Source: Paenibacillus zeisoli (GTDB taxonomy: Bacteria; Bacillota; Bacilli; Paenibacillales; Paenibacillaceae). From it: a DNA stretch of 64,000 nt. The position numbers and the translations under genes are program-made. The stretch's first letter is position 1, and each line of letters begins with the position of its first letter. Of the stretch, positions 7,513-18,109 are shown in pieces. The DNA is taken from positions 85,444-149,443 of the forward strand of contig NZ_RZNX01000002.1 in the NCBI RefSeq assembly GCF_003994465.1, read 5' to 3'. The notes below the pieces were generated by a model. It was given only the letters and a program-made list of their open reading frames with translations. It searched no databases and was not told where the DNA came from.

Positions 7513-10146
7513 TTAATGGTACATACGTGAAGTATTGTAGTATGCGTTTTGGGTTGCCAGCATGACCTTTTGGCCTTGGAACACATCATAGACAGATAGA
7601 GAATAAGCTCCATAACTCATACCGTCAAAGATCGCATCGTCTACAGTATAGGCAAAACTGCCATTCTCACTAAGTTTCAAGTCTGTCTCTGGTGCTACCT
7701 CTTTCTCAAATATACGGCCGGTGGAATCCTTCAATTCAAACACTAGTTTGTGTCCTAATTCTCCTACGTTGTAGCTCGTATTTTTGCTTAGGGTGTAATT
7801 CATATCTACATTCACTGTTGTTGAAGCGGTTAAATACACATCTAACTTATTGACATTCAAAGTATATGGAAACAGCTGAATGTCCTTCAAGCCAGCTTTT
7901 AAAACACTAGGTTGAAAATTAACTTCCATCTCAGCCGCGTTAATATATCCGTTAGGGTCACCTTTGACCGGAGTAAGCTTGTTGTCTGTGATCCCTTCGC
8001 CTAGAATCAGCTTCATATCGGATACACTATTTTTGCTAGGAATTTTCGTCCAGAAGGCAACAATACTTTTCTCCTTTGGTCCCGCAGGGGTCTCTATCTG
8101 GATGGCTTTAGCTCTATAGCTTTGGCCGCTAGAACCTTTGTAGAAACCGACCATTTGAGAGAGATCGATTTGATGATCCTCCAGGTTATTGATCTCTACT
8201 TCCGAGTACACAATGTCTGAAGACGATCCTGGGTATACGGTTGTTCTTAATACTTTGAATTCCTCTTTGCGTCCATTCGTTGAAATCTGATAGGCTGCAT
8301 CCTTCTTGATCGTGCTAAGTCCCGGCAGAACTCCAAAATTCGTGAATTGGAACCAAGGTGATGTAGTTGGAGATGCCGGATCTCCCGATTTCTCGAGCAG
8401 AGCAATCTGCAGTTGAGCAAAGTTAAGGTAAGACGGTACTTTTCCTACAATATATAGATCTGTTGTCATTCCTATACCAAGCAGGCCTGCACTTTGGGTG
8501 CTAACCAGCTTCGTATCCGCACTCAGTTTGGCCGAATCCACCGTGAGCTGTCCAGCCAAATCCGGCAAGTTAATGGTCTTATTCCCTCGATTGGCTATGA
8601 CGACCTTCGCAGTTACCAAGTCACCATCGGTCCATGGCAGCCGCTGAATATTGGACAAGGTCAATCCGACCAAGCCATTATTCGTCTGCATGAACTGCTC
8701 AACTCCTGTAGTGTTCTCAAGGAGCTTGGCTTCTGGTAAGGCAAACACGCCTACTGGATAAGTAAATACCGGATCTTTACTGGAACTTGGGGTTTGACCC
8801 GCTGCATCCTTGGGTACGTCACCGGTAGGCTGAGGAATATTAACAAATAATTGGAGCTTATTATTCACCCAGTTGGAAGGAATCGTGATATTCATCCTAA
8901 TATTCTTCTCTTCTTGAGGCTTCAAAGTCATGTTATCTATACCAGTTACAGTAAAAGGAATCGTATTCCCGCCAGCCGTATGCAGTACAAAATCATACTT
9001 AGGAACAGTAACTGTAGTTGTCCCAACATTTCGAACCGCGAATTGAACAGCCAAATCACTATCATCATAGCTTTGATTCACCCATGCGCCCTTAACACTT
9101 GCCGCGATCTTACCTGCCGGGAGGACGATTACTTTCTCCGCATAAGGCTTTACTGTAATAGATTGATTCTTAACAGCAGGGAGCTGAAGGGTTGCAAGCG
9201 GAAGACTTAGCTTGGTAGCCTCATCATCCTGAATAATTTGAAGCTCCAGATTTTTAAGTGGAATGCTCTTAGGAATAGATGCCATTAGATTTAACTTCTT
9301 CGTATCCTGGGGCTGTATACGGTAATCTGTCCCCAAAGAATCGGCTGTTAACGGATAGCTGGATCCACCCGCTGTCTTAATTACCATTTTCACCTTAGGA
9401 TCCTCAAATAATTTGTAGCCAATATTCTGCAGATCTACATTCACACCTACATAATTATAATCGCCTGATAAATAGCTTGTGACTTGGCTAACTTTCATCT
9501 TCACAGGTGCTTCATTAATCCGGAATGTCTTGGACTGACCGGCTGGTGTAGATATGAGATAGGATGCCGGTATCTTAAATGCGCCTAGGCTGCTCTCATA
9601 GTTAGGTTGGCTAAAATCCCACTTTACGATCTGAAAAGCAAGATCACTGATCTTCACGTTTCTGCCTACTTTAACAATGTAGGTTAAGGTTGCTGTAGAT
9701 CCCGGAGCAACACTTTTCTTAGCAGCATCAGTAGACTTAAGTGCCGCACTATATACAGAGCCTCCAGCCGAACGAACTCGGGTCCAGTAATCCGTCAGAT
9801 CCAGACTTTTGGAATTCCCGTTGTTGAAGCTGAGCGTATAAGTAACAATACTTCCTTCATCCTGCGCCAGCAGGTTCACTTCAGATAAACGAACCGAACT
9901 ATTGCCACTTAGCTTAATCGCCGGCAAAGCATTAATGGTATGAACGACAGGTGCGGATTTTTTAACAGCAGGTTTGGCTTGGGTAGTCTTTTTGGCTCCA
10001 ATGGATAAAGAGGACTTAGAAGTTGCGGATGAAACTACAGATAAAGTCGGTGTGTTGGATGCTGCTTCTACTACAGGTCCTGTAGATAAACTTCCGACGA
10101 GTAGACTCAAGCCCAAAACAGTAGATGTATATGTAATCTTGTTCAA
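7513..10146 (-). CDS. Large exported protein built of repeated beta-sandwich-like modules, function unknown
   Basis: 877 residues, starting at TTG 10146 with AGGAGG about 9 bases upstream. The signal peptide spans about residues 1-29 (GLSLLVGSLSTGPVVEAAS). After a Ser/Lys/Thr-rich linker there are at least five related modules of 120-150 residues (about 70-170, 215-300, 345-425, 500-580, 640-720), each with an extended segment, an Asn/Gly-rich turn and a 'L.PG.......IP' end, e.g. MTLKPQEEKNIRMNITIP. This resembles Ig-like or DUF4352-like folds, but I cannot name a family. No SLH domain, LPXTG or membrane anchor is visible. It lies directly downstream of the main S-layer gene and has its own terminator; association with the S-layer is inference. 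Confidence 0.75.
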   Translation of the reverse strand: MNKITYTSTVLGLSLLVGSLSTGPVVEAASNTPTLSVVSSATSKSSLSIGAKKTTQAKPAVKKSAPVVHTINALPAIKLSGNSSVRLSEVNLLAQDEGSIVTYTLSFNNGNSKSLDLTDYWTRVRSAGGSVYSAALKSTDAAKKSVAPGSTATLTYIVKVGRNVKISDLAFQIVKWDFSQPNYESSLGAFKIPASYLISTPAGQSKTFRINEAPVKMKVSQVTSYLSGDYNYVGVNVDLQNIGYKLFEDPKVKMVIKTAGGSSYPLTADSLGTDYRIQPQDTKKLNLMASIPKSIPLKNLELQIIQDDEATKLSLPLATLQLPAVKNQSITVKPYAEKVIVLPAGKIAASVKGAWVNQSYDDSDLAVQFAVRNVGTTTVTVPKYDFVLHTAGGNTIPFTVTGIDNMTLKPQEEKNIRMNITIPSNWVNNKLQLFVNIPQPTGDVPKDAAGQTPSSSKDPVFTYPVGVFALPEAKLLENTTGVEQFMQTNNGLVGLTLSNIQRLPWTDGDLVTAKVVIANRGNKTINLPDLAGQLTVDSAKLSADTKLVSTQSAGLLGIGMTTDLYIVGKVPSYLNFAQLQIALLEKSGDPASPTTSPWFQFTNFGVLPGLSTIKKDAAYQISTNGRKEEFKVLRTTVYPGSSSDIVYSEVEINNLEDHQIDLSQMVGFYKGSSGQSYRAKAIQIETPAGPKEKSIVAFWTKIPSKNSVSDMKLILGEGITDNKLTPVKGDPNGYINAAEMEVNFQPSVLKAGLKDIQLFPYTLNVNKLDVYLTASTTVNVDMNYTLSKNTSYNVGELGHKLVFELKDSTGRIFEKEVAPETDLKLSENGSFAYTVDDAIFDGMSYGAYSLSVYDVFQGQKVMLATQNAYYNTSRMYH

Positions 10147-10303
10147 ATTAACTTCCTCCTATGGAAAAATTATGCTCTAACCTATAAACGTATATGTCTG
10201 GAGAAAGTTTCTATAATTTTCTAATATAGTACTGTTTCTAATAGATATTGAGATAAATTTCAGTCAGTTACTTATAGTTGCGGACGTCATTCTATATAAA
10301 TAG

Positions 10304-10339
10304 AAAAACCCTGATGAGATTTCTCTCATCAGGGTTTTC
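10304..10339 (-). terminator. Strong terminator of the S-layer gene
   Basis: Perfect 15-bp stem AAAACCCTGATGAGA / TCTCATCAGGGTTTT with 4-base loop TTTC, 14 bases after the stop at 10353, followed leftward by TTTTTCTATTT. Confidence 0.9.
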
Positions 10340-10352
10340 TCAGTAGAAGTTA

Positions 10353-12920
10353 TTACTTAACGTCTACGTTTACAGATTGTGCTGCAACAGCAGTTGTTTG
10401 ATCATCATTACCACTTACATCTGTCAGAACTTTGAAGATCACAGTTCCTTTATCACCAGAAGCGGTTGTCAGACCAGTTACTGCATTAAATGTTCTTGTA
10501 GTAGCGGCAGCGTCAATATTACCAACTTTACCACCAGTTGCAACCGAAGCTACAACTTTACCAAGTTTAACATCCCCATCAGTAAACTTACCAGAACCAT
10601 CTTTGTCTAGATACAATACAGCATCAGCGCCAATGCGAATTTGATACTGTGTTGCTTGTTTCAAAGTGATTCCAGTAACAATAATATCTACACCAGCTAC
10701 TTGATCTGTTGTGTTTAGAACATCTTTGTAAGTAATGTTCTTGTTGATGTAGTTAATAGTTGGTGCGGTTTTGAAGGAAACAGTAGAAATAGCAGGTGCA
10801 TTGTTAACCACTGTTACAGTTTGAGTAGCAACGATATTCCCTGTAGCATTCTTCAATACGATTTGAGCAGTTCCAGCTTTTTTAGCTTGAACAACAATCG
10901 TGCTTCCAACTTTAGTAGCTGTTGCTACTGAATCATCGCTACTTGAAGGTGTAATATTGGCCAGGGTATCAGAACCGTTTTGAACACCATTTGTTGTGTA
11001 GTTATTAAGTACATAAGTAACTGTGTCATCAGATCCAGCTGCAGCTACATCAAGGGCATTGTCCGAAGATTTAGAAGAACCAGCGATTTCAAGTTTTTGC
11101 GATCCAATATTGTTAACATCAGTTACATTAAGGTATACCGAACCAACAATGTTTCCATCTTTGTCTTTAAAGTATACAGTACCTGTACCAGTAGCACTTG
11201 GCGTGAATTCAACTGTAGCAGTTCCATCAGTGTTACTTGTATTGGTAACTACATCAAATGCATCCAGCGTAAGGTTGGTTGGAAGAACTTCGTTAACACT
11301 ATTAGTCACAGCCAAGAAAGGATCGCCGTATTGGTCTTTGGTCGTAACTTTAGTGCTCGCTTTAACTCCAACCACGGCATTTACAGTAGCTGGGTTAGCT
11401 GTAACCGATTTAAGAGTACGTGCAGCATTTGTTACAGTAATGTTGAGGGTTTGAGTAACGTTACCCACTTTTACAGTAATAGTTGCAGTACCAGCTGCTT
11501 CAGCAGTTAACACTAGTCCATTCACAGATACAACTGCTGGGTTGGAAGTAGTAAGAGATACACTGCTTGAAGGTGCAGAACCAACAACGCCAGCGATGGT
11601 AGCCTTAACATTGTAAATTCTTGCTGACTCTCCAGCTACCAACGTATTGCTGTTCAAGGCAAAGTCATTACCTGTCAAAGGAGCTCCATTGTAAGCGGAA
11701 TTAGACTCATCGCCATTAGCTCCCAAGTTGTACAGCTTAACTTCACTAATTCCAGTTGCAGCTGTAGCCAAGTTTGCAAACGTAATAGTTTCAGAACCAG
11801 TAACAACAGTTGCACCTTTCACGATTTGAACCTCAACTTTATAGTCACCAGCTGCAATAGCGATACCTTTAGATCTCAAAACACCAGTTTTAGAAGTAGC
11901 AGAACCAGTTGTTGTGCCATCATCAAAGATATTAACAGCTTGCCCGTCTTTGGTAGCAACAAATGTTACATCGTAGCCAGCCAATGCCAAGTAGTTAGCA
12001 TCTGCAGGAGTAGCTTGATCATTGATTGTGAACTTAACGCCTTGCCCAGCAAGTTGCACATCGAATACAGCTTTTGTAACAGCTGCTTTAGTTACTACAA
12101 CGCCGTTAGTTACTTTGTATTCAGTAGCTTTGCCGTCGATTGTTACAACTACAGTGGACTCTGAGTTAGGAAGCAGGTTGCTTGCAAGTGTAACAGTTGC
12201 AGTCTTACCGTCAGCAGATGCAGATACTGCAGTAGCAGCTACGCCGCCAACAGTAACTTGTGCTGCAGTCAGCTTACCAAGACCAGTACCAGAAACAGTC
12301 AATGTATTAGGGCTAGCAACAGTTACGCCAGTAACAGTTGTTGCTGTGTTCTTTTGATCTACTACATAAGCTGCTACAACTACTTGGGAACGAGTTGCTG
12401 CACCTTGGAAGTTAGTGGACTTCTCAAGAAGGCCAGCGTTGATTGCTGCTTGGACATAACCTTTAGCCCATGCAGTTGCACTGTTGTCAATGCCAGTAGT
12501 AGGAACTTCAAGTTTCAATGCACGAACCAATACAGTTGCCAATTCTTCTACAGTAACGTTGCCGTTGAAGTCGAAGATTTTCTTAGCAGTGTCTTTACCT
12601 TGCATGATACCTGCAGCGGATACTGCTTCGATGTAAGGAGCTGCCCAGTTCTTAGCGTTGTAGTTCTTATCTTTGTAAGAGAATACGCCAGTAACTTCTT
12701 TAAGACCAAGAGTCTTAACGATTACTTTAGCAAGTTCTGCACGAGTGATTGTCTTCTCAAGGTGAGAAGAACCATCTGGATAACCATTAACGATACCTTT
12801 TGCGCTCAAAGCGTCAAATTGTTGTTGCGGTGAAAGTGTAGATTCAGCACCGAATGCTACAGATGCAAACATGGAGAATGCCATTGCTGTAGAGAGTGCT
12901 ACGGATAAAATTTTCTTCAT
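10353..12920 (-). CDS. Probable main S-layer protein: N-terminal SLH domains plus Ig-like modules
   Basis: 855 residues from ATG 12920, chosen over the longer frame because AGGAGGA lies 12 bases upstream and a classic signal peptide follows (MKKILSVALSTAMAFSMFA, cleavage after AFG). Residues ~26-205 form three SLH modules; the first has a good ITRAE motif, the second and third are degenerate (TVEE, TRSQ). Then come an IPT/TIG-like module (~215-300), Big_2-type modules (SNPAVVSVNGLVLTAEAAGT) and further beta-rich repeats. Composition is rich in Ala/Thr/Val with strongly biased codons, as expected for a very abundant protein. The long leader with its own promoter and the strong terminator also fit a main S-layer gene; that it is the dominant one is inference. 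Confidence 0.85.
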   Translation of the reverse strand: MKKILSVALSTAMAFSMFASVAFGAESTLSPQQQFDALSAKGIVNGYPDGSSHLEKTITRAELAKVIVKTLGLKEVTGVFSYKDKNYNAKNWAAPYIEAVSAAGIMQGKDTAKKIFDFNGNVTVEELATVLVRALKLEVPTTGIDNSATAWAKGYVQAAINAGLLEKSTNFQGAATRSQVVVAAYVVDQKNTATTVTGVTVASPNTLTVSGTGLGKLTAAQVTVGGVAATAVSASADGKTATVTLASNLLPNSESTVVVTIDGKATEYKVTNGVVVTKAAVTKAVFDVQLAGQGVKFTINDQATPADANYLALAGYDVTFVATKDGQAVNIFDDGTTTGSATSKTGVLRSKGIAIAAGDYKVEVQIVKGATVVTGSETITFANLATAATGISEVKLYNLGANGDESNSAYNGAPLTGNDFALNSNTLVAGESARIYNVKATIAGVVGSAPSSSVSLTTSNPAVVSVNGLVLTAEAAGTATITVKVGNVTQTLNITVTNAARTLKSVTANPATVNAVVGVKASTKVTTKDQYGDPFLAVTNSVNEVLPTNLTLDAFDVVTNTSNTDGTATVEFTPSATGTGTVYFKDKDGNIVGSVYLNVTDVNNIGSQKLEIAGSSKSSDNALDVAAAGSDDTVTYVLNNYTTNGVQNGSDTLANITPSSSDDSVATATKVGSTIVVQAKKAGTAQIVLKNATGNIVATQTVTVVNNAPAISTVSFKTAPTINYINKNITYKDVLNTTDQVAGVDIIVTGITLKQATQYQIRIGADAVLYLDKDGSGKFTDGDVKLGKVVASVATGGKVGNIDAAATTRTFNAVTGLTTASGDKGTVIFKVLTDVSGNDDQTTAVAAQSVNVDVK

Positions 12921-13117
12921 AACCTTTTTGTCTCCTCCTTGAATATCTTTCATATAAGAGTTTTCTTTAAATGTATAGCTCGTGTTACTCATTAGCCGAT
13001 ACACCCCCTTTCCCGAGTTGAGCGAATTACTATAAATTATGTCTGTGAACGGTGCCACAGAAACTTGTAAACTTTGGTGCACGTAGAAATAGAGTAGTTA
13101 CCTAATCCTACCTTGAC

Positions 13118-13146
13118 ATTATACAATGGGTCCCTAGAGCCGTAAA
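13118..13146 (-). promoter_or_regulatory. Promoter of the S-layer gene with long leader
   Basis: TATAAT (13118-13123) with TTTACG (13141-13146) 17 bases upstream on the minus strand. The resulting mRNA leader is about 190 bases, typical of stable S-layer messages. The remaining gap up to 13431 is AT-rich with no gene seen. Confidence 0.6.
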
Positions 13147-13431
13147 GATAATTTTTCTAGTAAATAGACAACTTTCCCTATGAGGAACATACTGGATTGT
13201 CTAAATTGGTCACCGTTGTTCATGTTCTACATCTTAAACGCAGGTAATCTCAAAAAGTTGCGGGTTGCGAAAAAAAAATTAAAGAATTGTTAACACTTAG
13301 TATTCGCATCCTAAAATTCAACTTTCTTACAGCAATGGGTCTTTACGGGATTTAGTATAACATCCCTTTTAATGTCAGTCATTAAGCATCTTTTTCCAAT
13401 ACAATACCCCATTATTATCCACCCCAAACAC

Positions 13432-13462
13432 AAAAAAAGAGACATCCATACATGGATGTCTC
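13432..13462 (-). terminator. Terminator of the coiled-coil protein gene
   Basis: 10-bp stem GAGACATCCA (13439-13448) / TGGATGTCTC (13453-13462), loop TACA, followed leftward by a seven-U run. Confidence 0.85.
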
Positions 13463-13494
13463 CCTACTATATATAGTACAGAAAAGTTAAATTA

Positions 13495-13836
13495 TTACCT
13501 TACTTTCATAGCTAATTCAATAATACGGGCACGCATCTGCGGATCGGAATTCAAATTGGCATACATATTCTCGATCGGCTGCTTGTTATCTTTGTATGAT
13601 TTCTCGTGCTTCATCGTCACATGTGACCATTCAATTAACGCATTCTCGGCAACGGTGAGCTCATTGAATGCATCATGAAAGCCTGTCTCTACTACAAGCC
13701 CTTCCATAACCTCTTGCGTAACCTCTTGCAGCTTCTGAGTTTCTTCGATCTTCTTCTCTAAAACTTTCGCTCTATCCTCAAATTTCGTCTTTGCTTTCAT
13801 ATAATCCAGTTGAGCTTTCGATAATAACGGTTTCAT
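13495..13836 (-). CDS. Small coiled-coil protein of unknown function
   Basis: 113 residues from ATG 13836, selected because AAGGGTG lies 9 bases upstream; the ATG at 13842 is too close to that site. No signal peptide or membrane segment. Residues ~10-60 are highly charged and heptad-like (KAKTKFEDRAKVLEKKIEET), predicting a long coiled coil; the C-terminal half contains 'ALIEWSHVTMKHEKSY'. No family recognised. It lies between two SLH-protein genes and ends in its own terminator, so it is a separate unit. Confidence 0.65.
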   Translation of the reverse strand: MKPLLSKAQLDYMKAKTKFEDRAKVLEKKIEETQKLQEVTQEVMEGLVVETGFHDAFNELTVAENALIEWSHVTMKHEKSYKDNKQPIENMYANLNSDPQMRARIIELAMKVR

Positions 13837-13963
13837 GTGCATATTCACCCTTTTGCAAAAAATGTCTATTACTCTGTTATTGTATCCTAATCTCTGAATA
13901 ATTACAAAAAGATGTAATTGGTAATTACAGATTGTCCCTGTATTACTAATGTACACAATGAGA

Positions 13964-13999
13964 ATACCCGCCTGTAAGCTCACGCTCACAAGCGGGTAT
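13964..13999 (-). terminator. Terminator of the 1315-residue SLH protein gene
   Basis: 16-position stem ATACCCGC... (13992-13999 side) with GCGGGTAT, 4-base loop, directly after the stop at 14011; followed leftward by TCTCATTGT, a weak U-tract. Confidence 0.6.
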
Positions 14000-14010
14000 C
14001 CAGATTCATA

Positions 14011-17000
14011 CTAGCTTAAGTTCTTAGGGAAGATCTTAGTGCTCTTCAGAAGCAGTGCAACTGCGATCTTACCAGCTTCAGCACGAGTAAGTGTACCCTT
14101 AGGGTTGAACGCATACGTCGGCTTTTTCTGGCCAGCAACCGTTTGAGGGCTGCCGCTCATAATCTTAGCTTTATTTACCGCATCAATGGACGGCATCGAG
14201 TAACCATCCATGGTGCCTGAGTCAGTAAAGGCTTTAGCAAGTGTTGCCTTTAGCTTATCGTCATTCGTAGCTGTCTTCAGCTTCAAAGCTCTTGCGATCA
14301 TAACTGCAGCTTGCTCTCTAGTCAAAGGTTGGTCCGGACCGAAGAATCCATCGCTAAGACCTGTGACAATACCCGCTCTTGCGGCTGTCTCCAAATGTTC
14401 AAAGTCCCAGGTTGGTGCTTTGACCGTTGGCTTGATATCGAAGAACGTTTGTTGATTGTTGTCATAATTCAGCGGCAGGTTGAGCCCCTTAACAATCAGA
14501 GTAGCAAATTCACCACGGGTAGTGCGGTCATCTGCACCAAACGCATCTGAGCGCAGGTTGTTCATAATCCCTTTGGCATAGAGTCCATTCAGGTAGTTAC
14601 GCGCCCACGGGTGATTCGTAATATCGTTATAACCGAGACGAAGCTTCATGACTGTGTAATAACCGAACTCATCGAATGGTACGGAGATGGTATGAGATTT
14701 CATGTCTACTTCCCCGCCAATGTTCTCCCATACGCCTTGATCGGTATAACGGAATGCTGTGATCGTCGAACCTACTTCATCTACAATGTTCTTATTGAAG
14801 CCAATCTTCATCGTACCGCGGCTAGAAGGCACAATCTTGCGTTCTGCTTCAAACTTGGTGAACTGACCTTCCAGTGAGTAAGGAGCCAGACCATTCGTCG
14901 CCGGCTTGTAACCCGACGTTCCCAGATCACCTTTCTCGCCTACACCTCCGCTTACCCAGAAAATATCGGATACACGGCTGAAGTTGCTTGTATTGGCATT
15001 GGATGTGAATTTAAGCAGCAGCAAATCGTCGAGCGCTACGCTTGGGAATCCACTTACAACCCCTGTGTTCGGAATCCCGAGCAGGTTGCCATAGTCATTA
15101 CGGCGTTCTACGACGCCATCCTTTGGATCAGCGATACCAAACAGCAATTTGGTGTTCGGATAGAATTTCGTCACACTGTTCCCGTCTGGGTTAGCAGTCT
15201 TCATGACAGTACCTTTAGGGAAAGAAAGGTCTAATGACTTGTTAAACACACTGTACTTTGTGGCTACCTTCTCAGCCATGAACTGAGAATCCACTGCGAC
15301 TGTACCTGTATAATACACTGTAATTGTATCGTTAATGGTAGCACCGCTGCGTACGATCTGAATCTTGATGGTTGTTGCTTTATCCGGCTTCAGTCCTACA
15401 TAGTCATACAAGAAACGGTTCCCTGTTCCAAGGTCAGGACGCTTGGTTGCTTCATCCTTACCGATAATAACTTTAGTCGCACCTTCTGCTTCAATATCAA
15501 AGTGAATGAAGTTCTTGTTCACAATGTACTGCTTGCCAACCGTTGGCTGTGGAGCAAGGATACGATAAGGAGATACCTCACGCACAACCTCTAGACGCTG
15601 GTTAGCACGTGCCCCTGTAGCATTAATCATCTCCAAGTTGTATACATGGCTGCCTGGAGCATCAAAGGCAATATTACGAATACGAAGGATGAAGTCATCC
15701 TTATTTCCCGAGAAATCATAAGTGTAAGTAGTTCCTTTGTAAGAGAACGTTCCCGGTGCTTTCAATACTTTAGGATCACCCAAGAGACTATCTGTGGTAG
15801 AGCTAAAGAATAAGTCTGTTCCCAGGTTCAGGTTCAGGACAGTTGCTCCGCTGCCTCTAAGCACCAAATCGTATTTCTGCTGAGTTGTTGTATATTTCCC
15901 ATCTGCAAACACAAACTCAGGGGATGGTGCAAAAATGTTAGTAATATCGTTATCTCCAGCAACATCCTTGGTGAACGGTGTGCGTGTATCCAAGGCTGCG
16001 TTCGGAAGAAACGCATCTATCTTAGAGATATTTTTATCAATAATGTAGATATGCAGTTCCTTGGTGACTACCCGCTTATTCCCCGCTCCATCCATGGACG
16101 TTCCTGAGAAGACAATTTTGTTATCTCCGTAGAAGAGAGGGCCTGAAGCTGTAATGTTCAGATCCAGTGCAAAAGAAACATTCGTGCTGTTCACTCCGAG
16201 TAAAGTATCTGCTCCATCGGTGCCGGTGGCAGCCCCGGAGTTCAGAGTTGTTCCCGCTATCCCGTTCACAAAGTACTCGGCATTAGAGATATTCTCAAAA
16301 CCGATATACTTACCGCTAATCGGAAGTTTGTTCGTTGTACGGGAATCAAATTCAAAAGTCTGTCCATCAGTCAGATTATCAATGTAAATGTAGTTCTTGG
16401 ACACATAAGAGATGTCTGCGTTATACCATGAGCTGGATCCATTATATTGGAAGCGAACCTTCTGCTGTCCATTTGAGAACCCAGTTACCTGATAGACCTC
16501 TTGATTAGCTGATAATCCTGCTACCGTAGCTTTCGTCAAGGTAACCTGCTTGGTTCCCAGCGGCAAATAATTAGCTATTAGTGTTTGGGTAGGTGTAGTA
16601 TTCGACTCCACCAGGATGAAGAAATCCTGAGCATCGACATTCGCTCCATTTAGCGGCAGCTTGGTAGCTTTGGTGATGTCATCCCCTACTTTAAACTTCT
16701 CCAGATACTTCATGTCCGTAATTACGGTATCGCCAGGCAAGTAGCGGAATGTAGCCGGATAAGCTGCAGTAAGTGTACCGTATGTTACGGCGACTGTAGC
16801 CTTCTGCTCTGTAAGTACTTGAGCTGGGGAACCTGAATCAGTCTGAAGATTGTAAGGAACATTGGTTCTGAACTTAACCAGACGATAGGCTGGAGTAATT
16901 CCATCTGGACCTGGAATGATCTTCTCATCACTCGCAGTACCGACATTGCCATCATCCTTAATGATATCAAAGGAAAGCTGGGTTCCCCCATTAACGGTAA

Positions 17001-17958
17001 TAACTGCTTTATCTTTGAAAGCGTCAGATACATAAGGAACCAGGACCTGCCCAGAAATGATACCTGTTGTAACGCCTGTATCCTTCGTGAAGGTAGGCTT
17101 GGTGTCGAGGATCGGGAGCGTCTCTGTTCCTACCGTCGCTTGCAGATCTGTGAACGGCTGTGTTTTATCAAAGAAGTACACGGTACGTGCAATAGCTACA
17201 GCGTCTGATCCGTTCTGGATCGACACCTTCAGGTCATTCTGCCCCGACTTAAGGTTAAGTGTTGGAGAGAAGAACGTACCATCCTGAAGAACTGTGGCTA
17301 CAAGTGCCGTACCTCCATTTACGGATACGGTGACTTTATTGGTGTTCTGGGCCACCCCTTGAAGAGTAACGGTCTTACTGTCTACAACCACCTGAGTACC
17401 TTCATTCAGAAGAATCGCTCCTTGGCTGCTTCCATAAATCTTCAAGGAATCAACATAAGGCACTTTATCATATAGCACATAGAAAATGTCGGAACGCTCA
17501 ATACTTCCCTGCATTCCTGTGAAGGTAATTCTGTTGAAGCCCGCGAAGAGTCCCAAGTTATTCGCAGAGAACTTCTGAAGATTCACGGGATCTGCAGTAA
17601 CGGAGCTTGTGGTAAAATGAGTGCCATCCGGTACCCAGCGAACCCCGCCGCCGACTACAGGCTCGGATACCAGCTGCTCAACCTTAACCTTCATCGTATC
17701 TTTGGCGACATATGAGAAGGTACCGCCAATCGTTAACGCTGAATTATTGGTTGCATATACATTGCTTCGGTTAATCTGCTGAGCTCCTGGCTCAGTTGTA
17801 AGCAAAGCCGTCTGACGTATCCCGCTCGAATCCGGAATGAAATAAGTAGCCGCCGATGAGGTAGCTGCAGTTGCTATTCCGGTCAAACCCGCCGGTAGCA
17901 AAGAAACAATCATTGTCAACAACATAAGCCATACTAACGGCTTCTTCACGCGCTGCAT
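14011..17958 (-). CDS. Giant exported SLH-domain protein
   Basis: 1315 residues. The signal peptide is MQRVKKPLVWLMLLTMIVSL with a predicted cut after ATA around residue 31. The central ~1050 residues are beta-rich and contain Ig/cadherin-like stretches with Asp/Asn motifs (TKPTFTKDTGVTTG, LDTRTPFTKDVAGDNDI). A linker with 'VPSSRGTMKIGFNKNI' and 'YYTVMKLRLGYNDI' precedes three C-terminal SLH modules (motifs TTRGE, LTREQ, LTRAE). It would be displayed on the wall through pyruvylated polymer. AAAGGAGAG lies just upstream of ATG 17958. Upstream at 18037-18059 an AAAATCC/GGATTTT hairpin lies in the leader. No enzymatic motif is recognised. Confidence 0.85.
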   Translation of the reverse strand: MQRVKKPLVWLMLLTMIVSLLPAGLTGIATAATSSAATYFIPDSSGIRQTALLTTEPGAQQINRSNVYATNNSALTIGGTFSYVAKDTMKVKVEQLVSEPVVGGGVRWVPDGTHFTTSSVTADPVNLQKFSANNLGLFAGFNRITFTGMQGSIERSDIFYVLYDKVPYVDSLKIYGSSQGAILLNEGTQVVVDSKTVTLQGVAQNTNKVTVSVNGGTALVATVLQDGTFFSPTLNLKSGQNDLKVSIQNGSDAVAIARTVYFFDKTQPFTDLQATVGTETLPILDTKPTFTKDTGVTTGIISGQVLVPYVSDAFKDKAVITVNGGTQLSFDIIKDDGNVGTASDEKIIPGPDGITPAYRLVKFRTNVPYNLQTDSGSPAQVLTEQKATVAVTYGTLTAAYPATFRYLPGDTVITDMKYLEKFKVGDDITKATKLPLNGANVDAQDFFILVESNTTPTQTLIANYLPLGTKQVTLTKATVAGLSANQEVYQVTGFSNGQQKVRFQYNGSSSWYNADISYVSKNYIYIDNLTDGQTFEFDSRTTNKLPISGKYIGFENISNAEYFVNGIAGTTLNSGAATGTDGADTLLGVNSTNVSFALDLNITASGPLFYGDNKIVFSGTSMDGAGNKRVVTKELHIYIIDKNISKIDAFLPNAALDTRTPFTKDVAGDNDITNIFAPSPEFVFADGKYTTTQQKYDLVLRGSGATVLNLNLGTDLFFSSTTDSLLGDPKVLKAPGTFSYKGTTYTYDFSGNKDDFILRIRNIAFDAPGSHVYNLEMINATGARANQRLEVVREVSPYRILAPQPTVGKQYIVNKNFIHFDIEAEGATKVIIGKDEATKRPDLGTGNRFLYDYVGLKPDKATTIKIQIVRSGATINDTITVYYTGTVAVDSQFMAEKVATKYSVFNKSLDLSFPKGTVMKTANPDGNSVTKFYPNTKLLFGIADPKDGVVERRNDYGNLLGIPNTGVVSGFPSVALDDLLLLKFTSNANTSNFSRVSDIFWVSGGVGEKGDLGTSGYKPATNGLAPYSLEGQFTKFEAERKIVPSSRGTMKIGFNKNIVDEVGSTITAFRYTDQGVWENIGGEVDMKSHTISVPFDEFGYYTVMKLRLGYNDITNHPWARNYLNGLYAKGIMNNLRSDAFGADDRTTRGEFATLIVKGLNLPLNYDNNQQTFFDIKPTVKAPTWDFEHLETAARAGIVTGLSDGFFGPDQPLTREQAAVMIARALKLKTATNDDKLKATLAKAFTDSGTMDGYSMPSIDAVNKAKIMSGSPQTVAGQKKPTYAFNPKGTLTRAEAGKIAVALLLKSTKIFPKNLS

Positions 17959-18109
17959 GTATGAATCTCTCCTTTTTGAAGTCAGTTATCTTATTTATCG
18001 GACAGGTACGCGTGATTGTGAAGAATACACGAGAATAAAATCCAGATTATTGGGATTTTGCCTCCAATATGGATGCTTCATCTTCCAGCGCTTCTATCTC
18101 CAAACACAA

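Noticed and set aside
12921..13082. 54-codon N-terminal extension of the S-layer protein
   Set aside because: A perfect signal peptide with its own AGGAGGA starts at 12920; an export signal cannot follow 54 polar residues.
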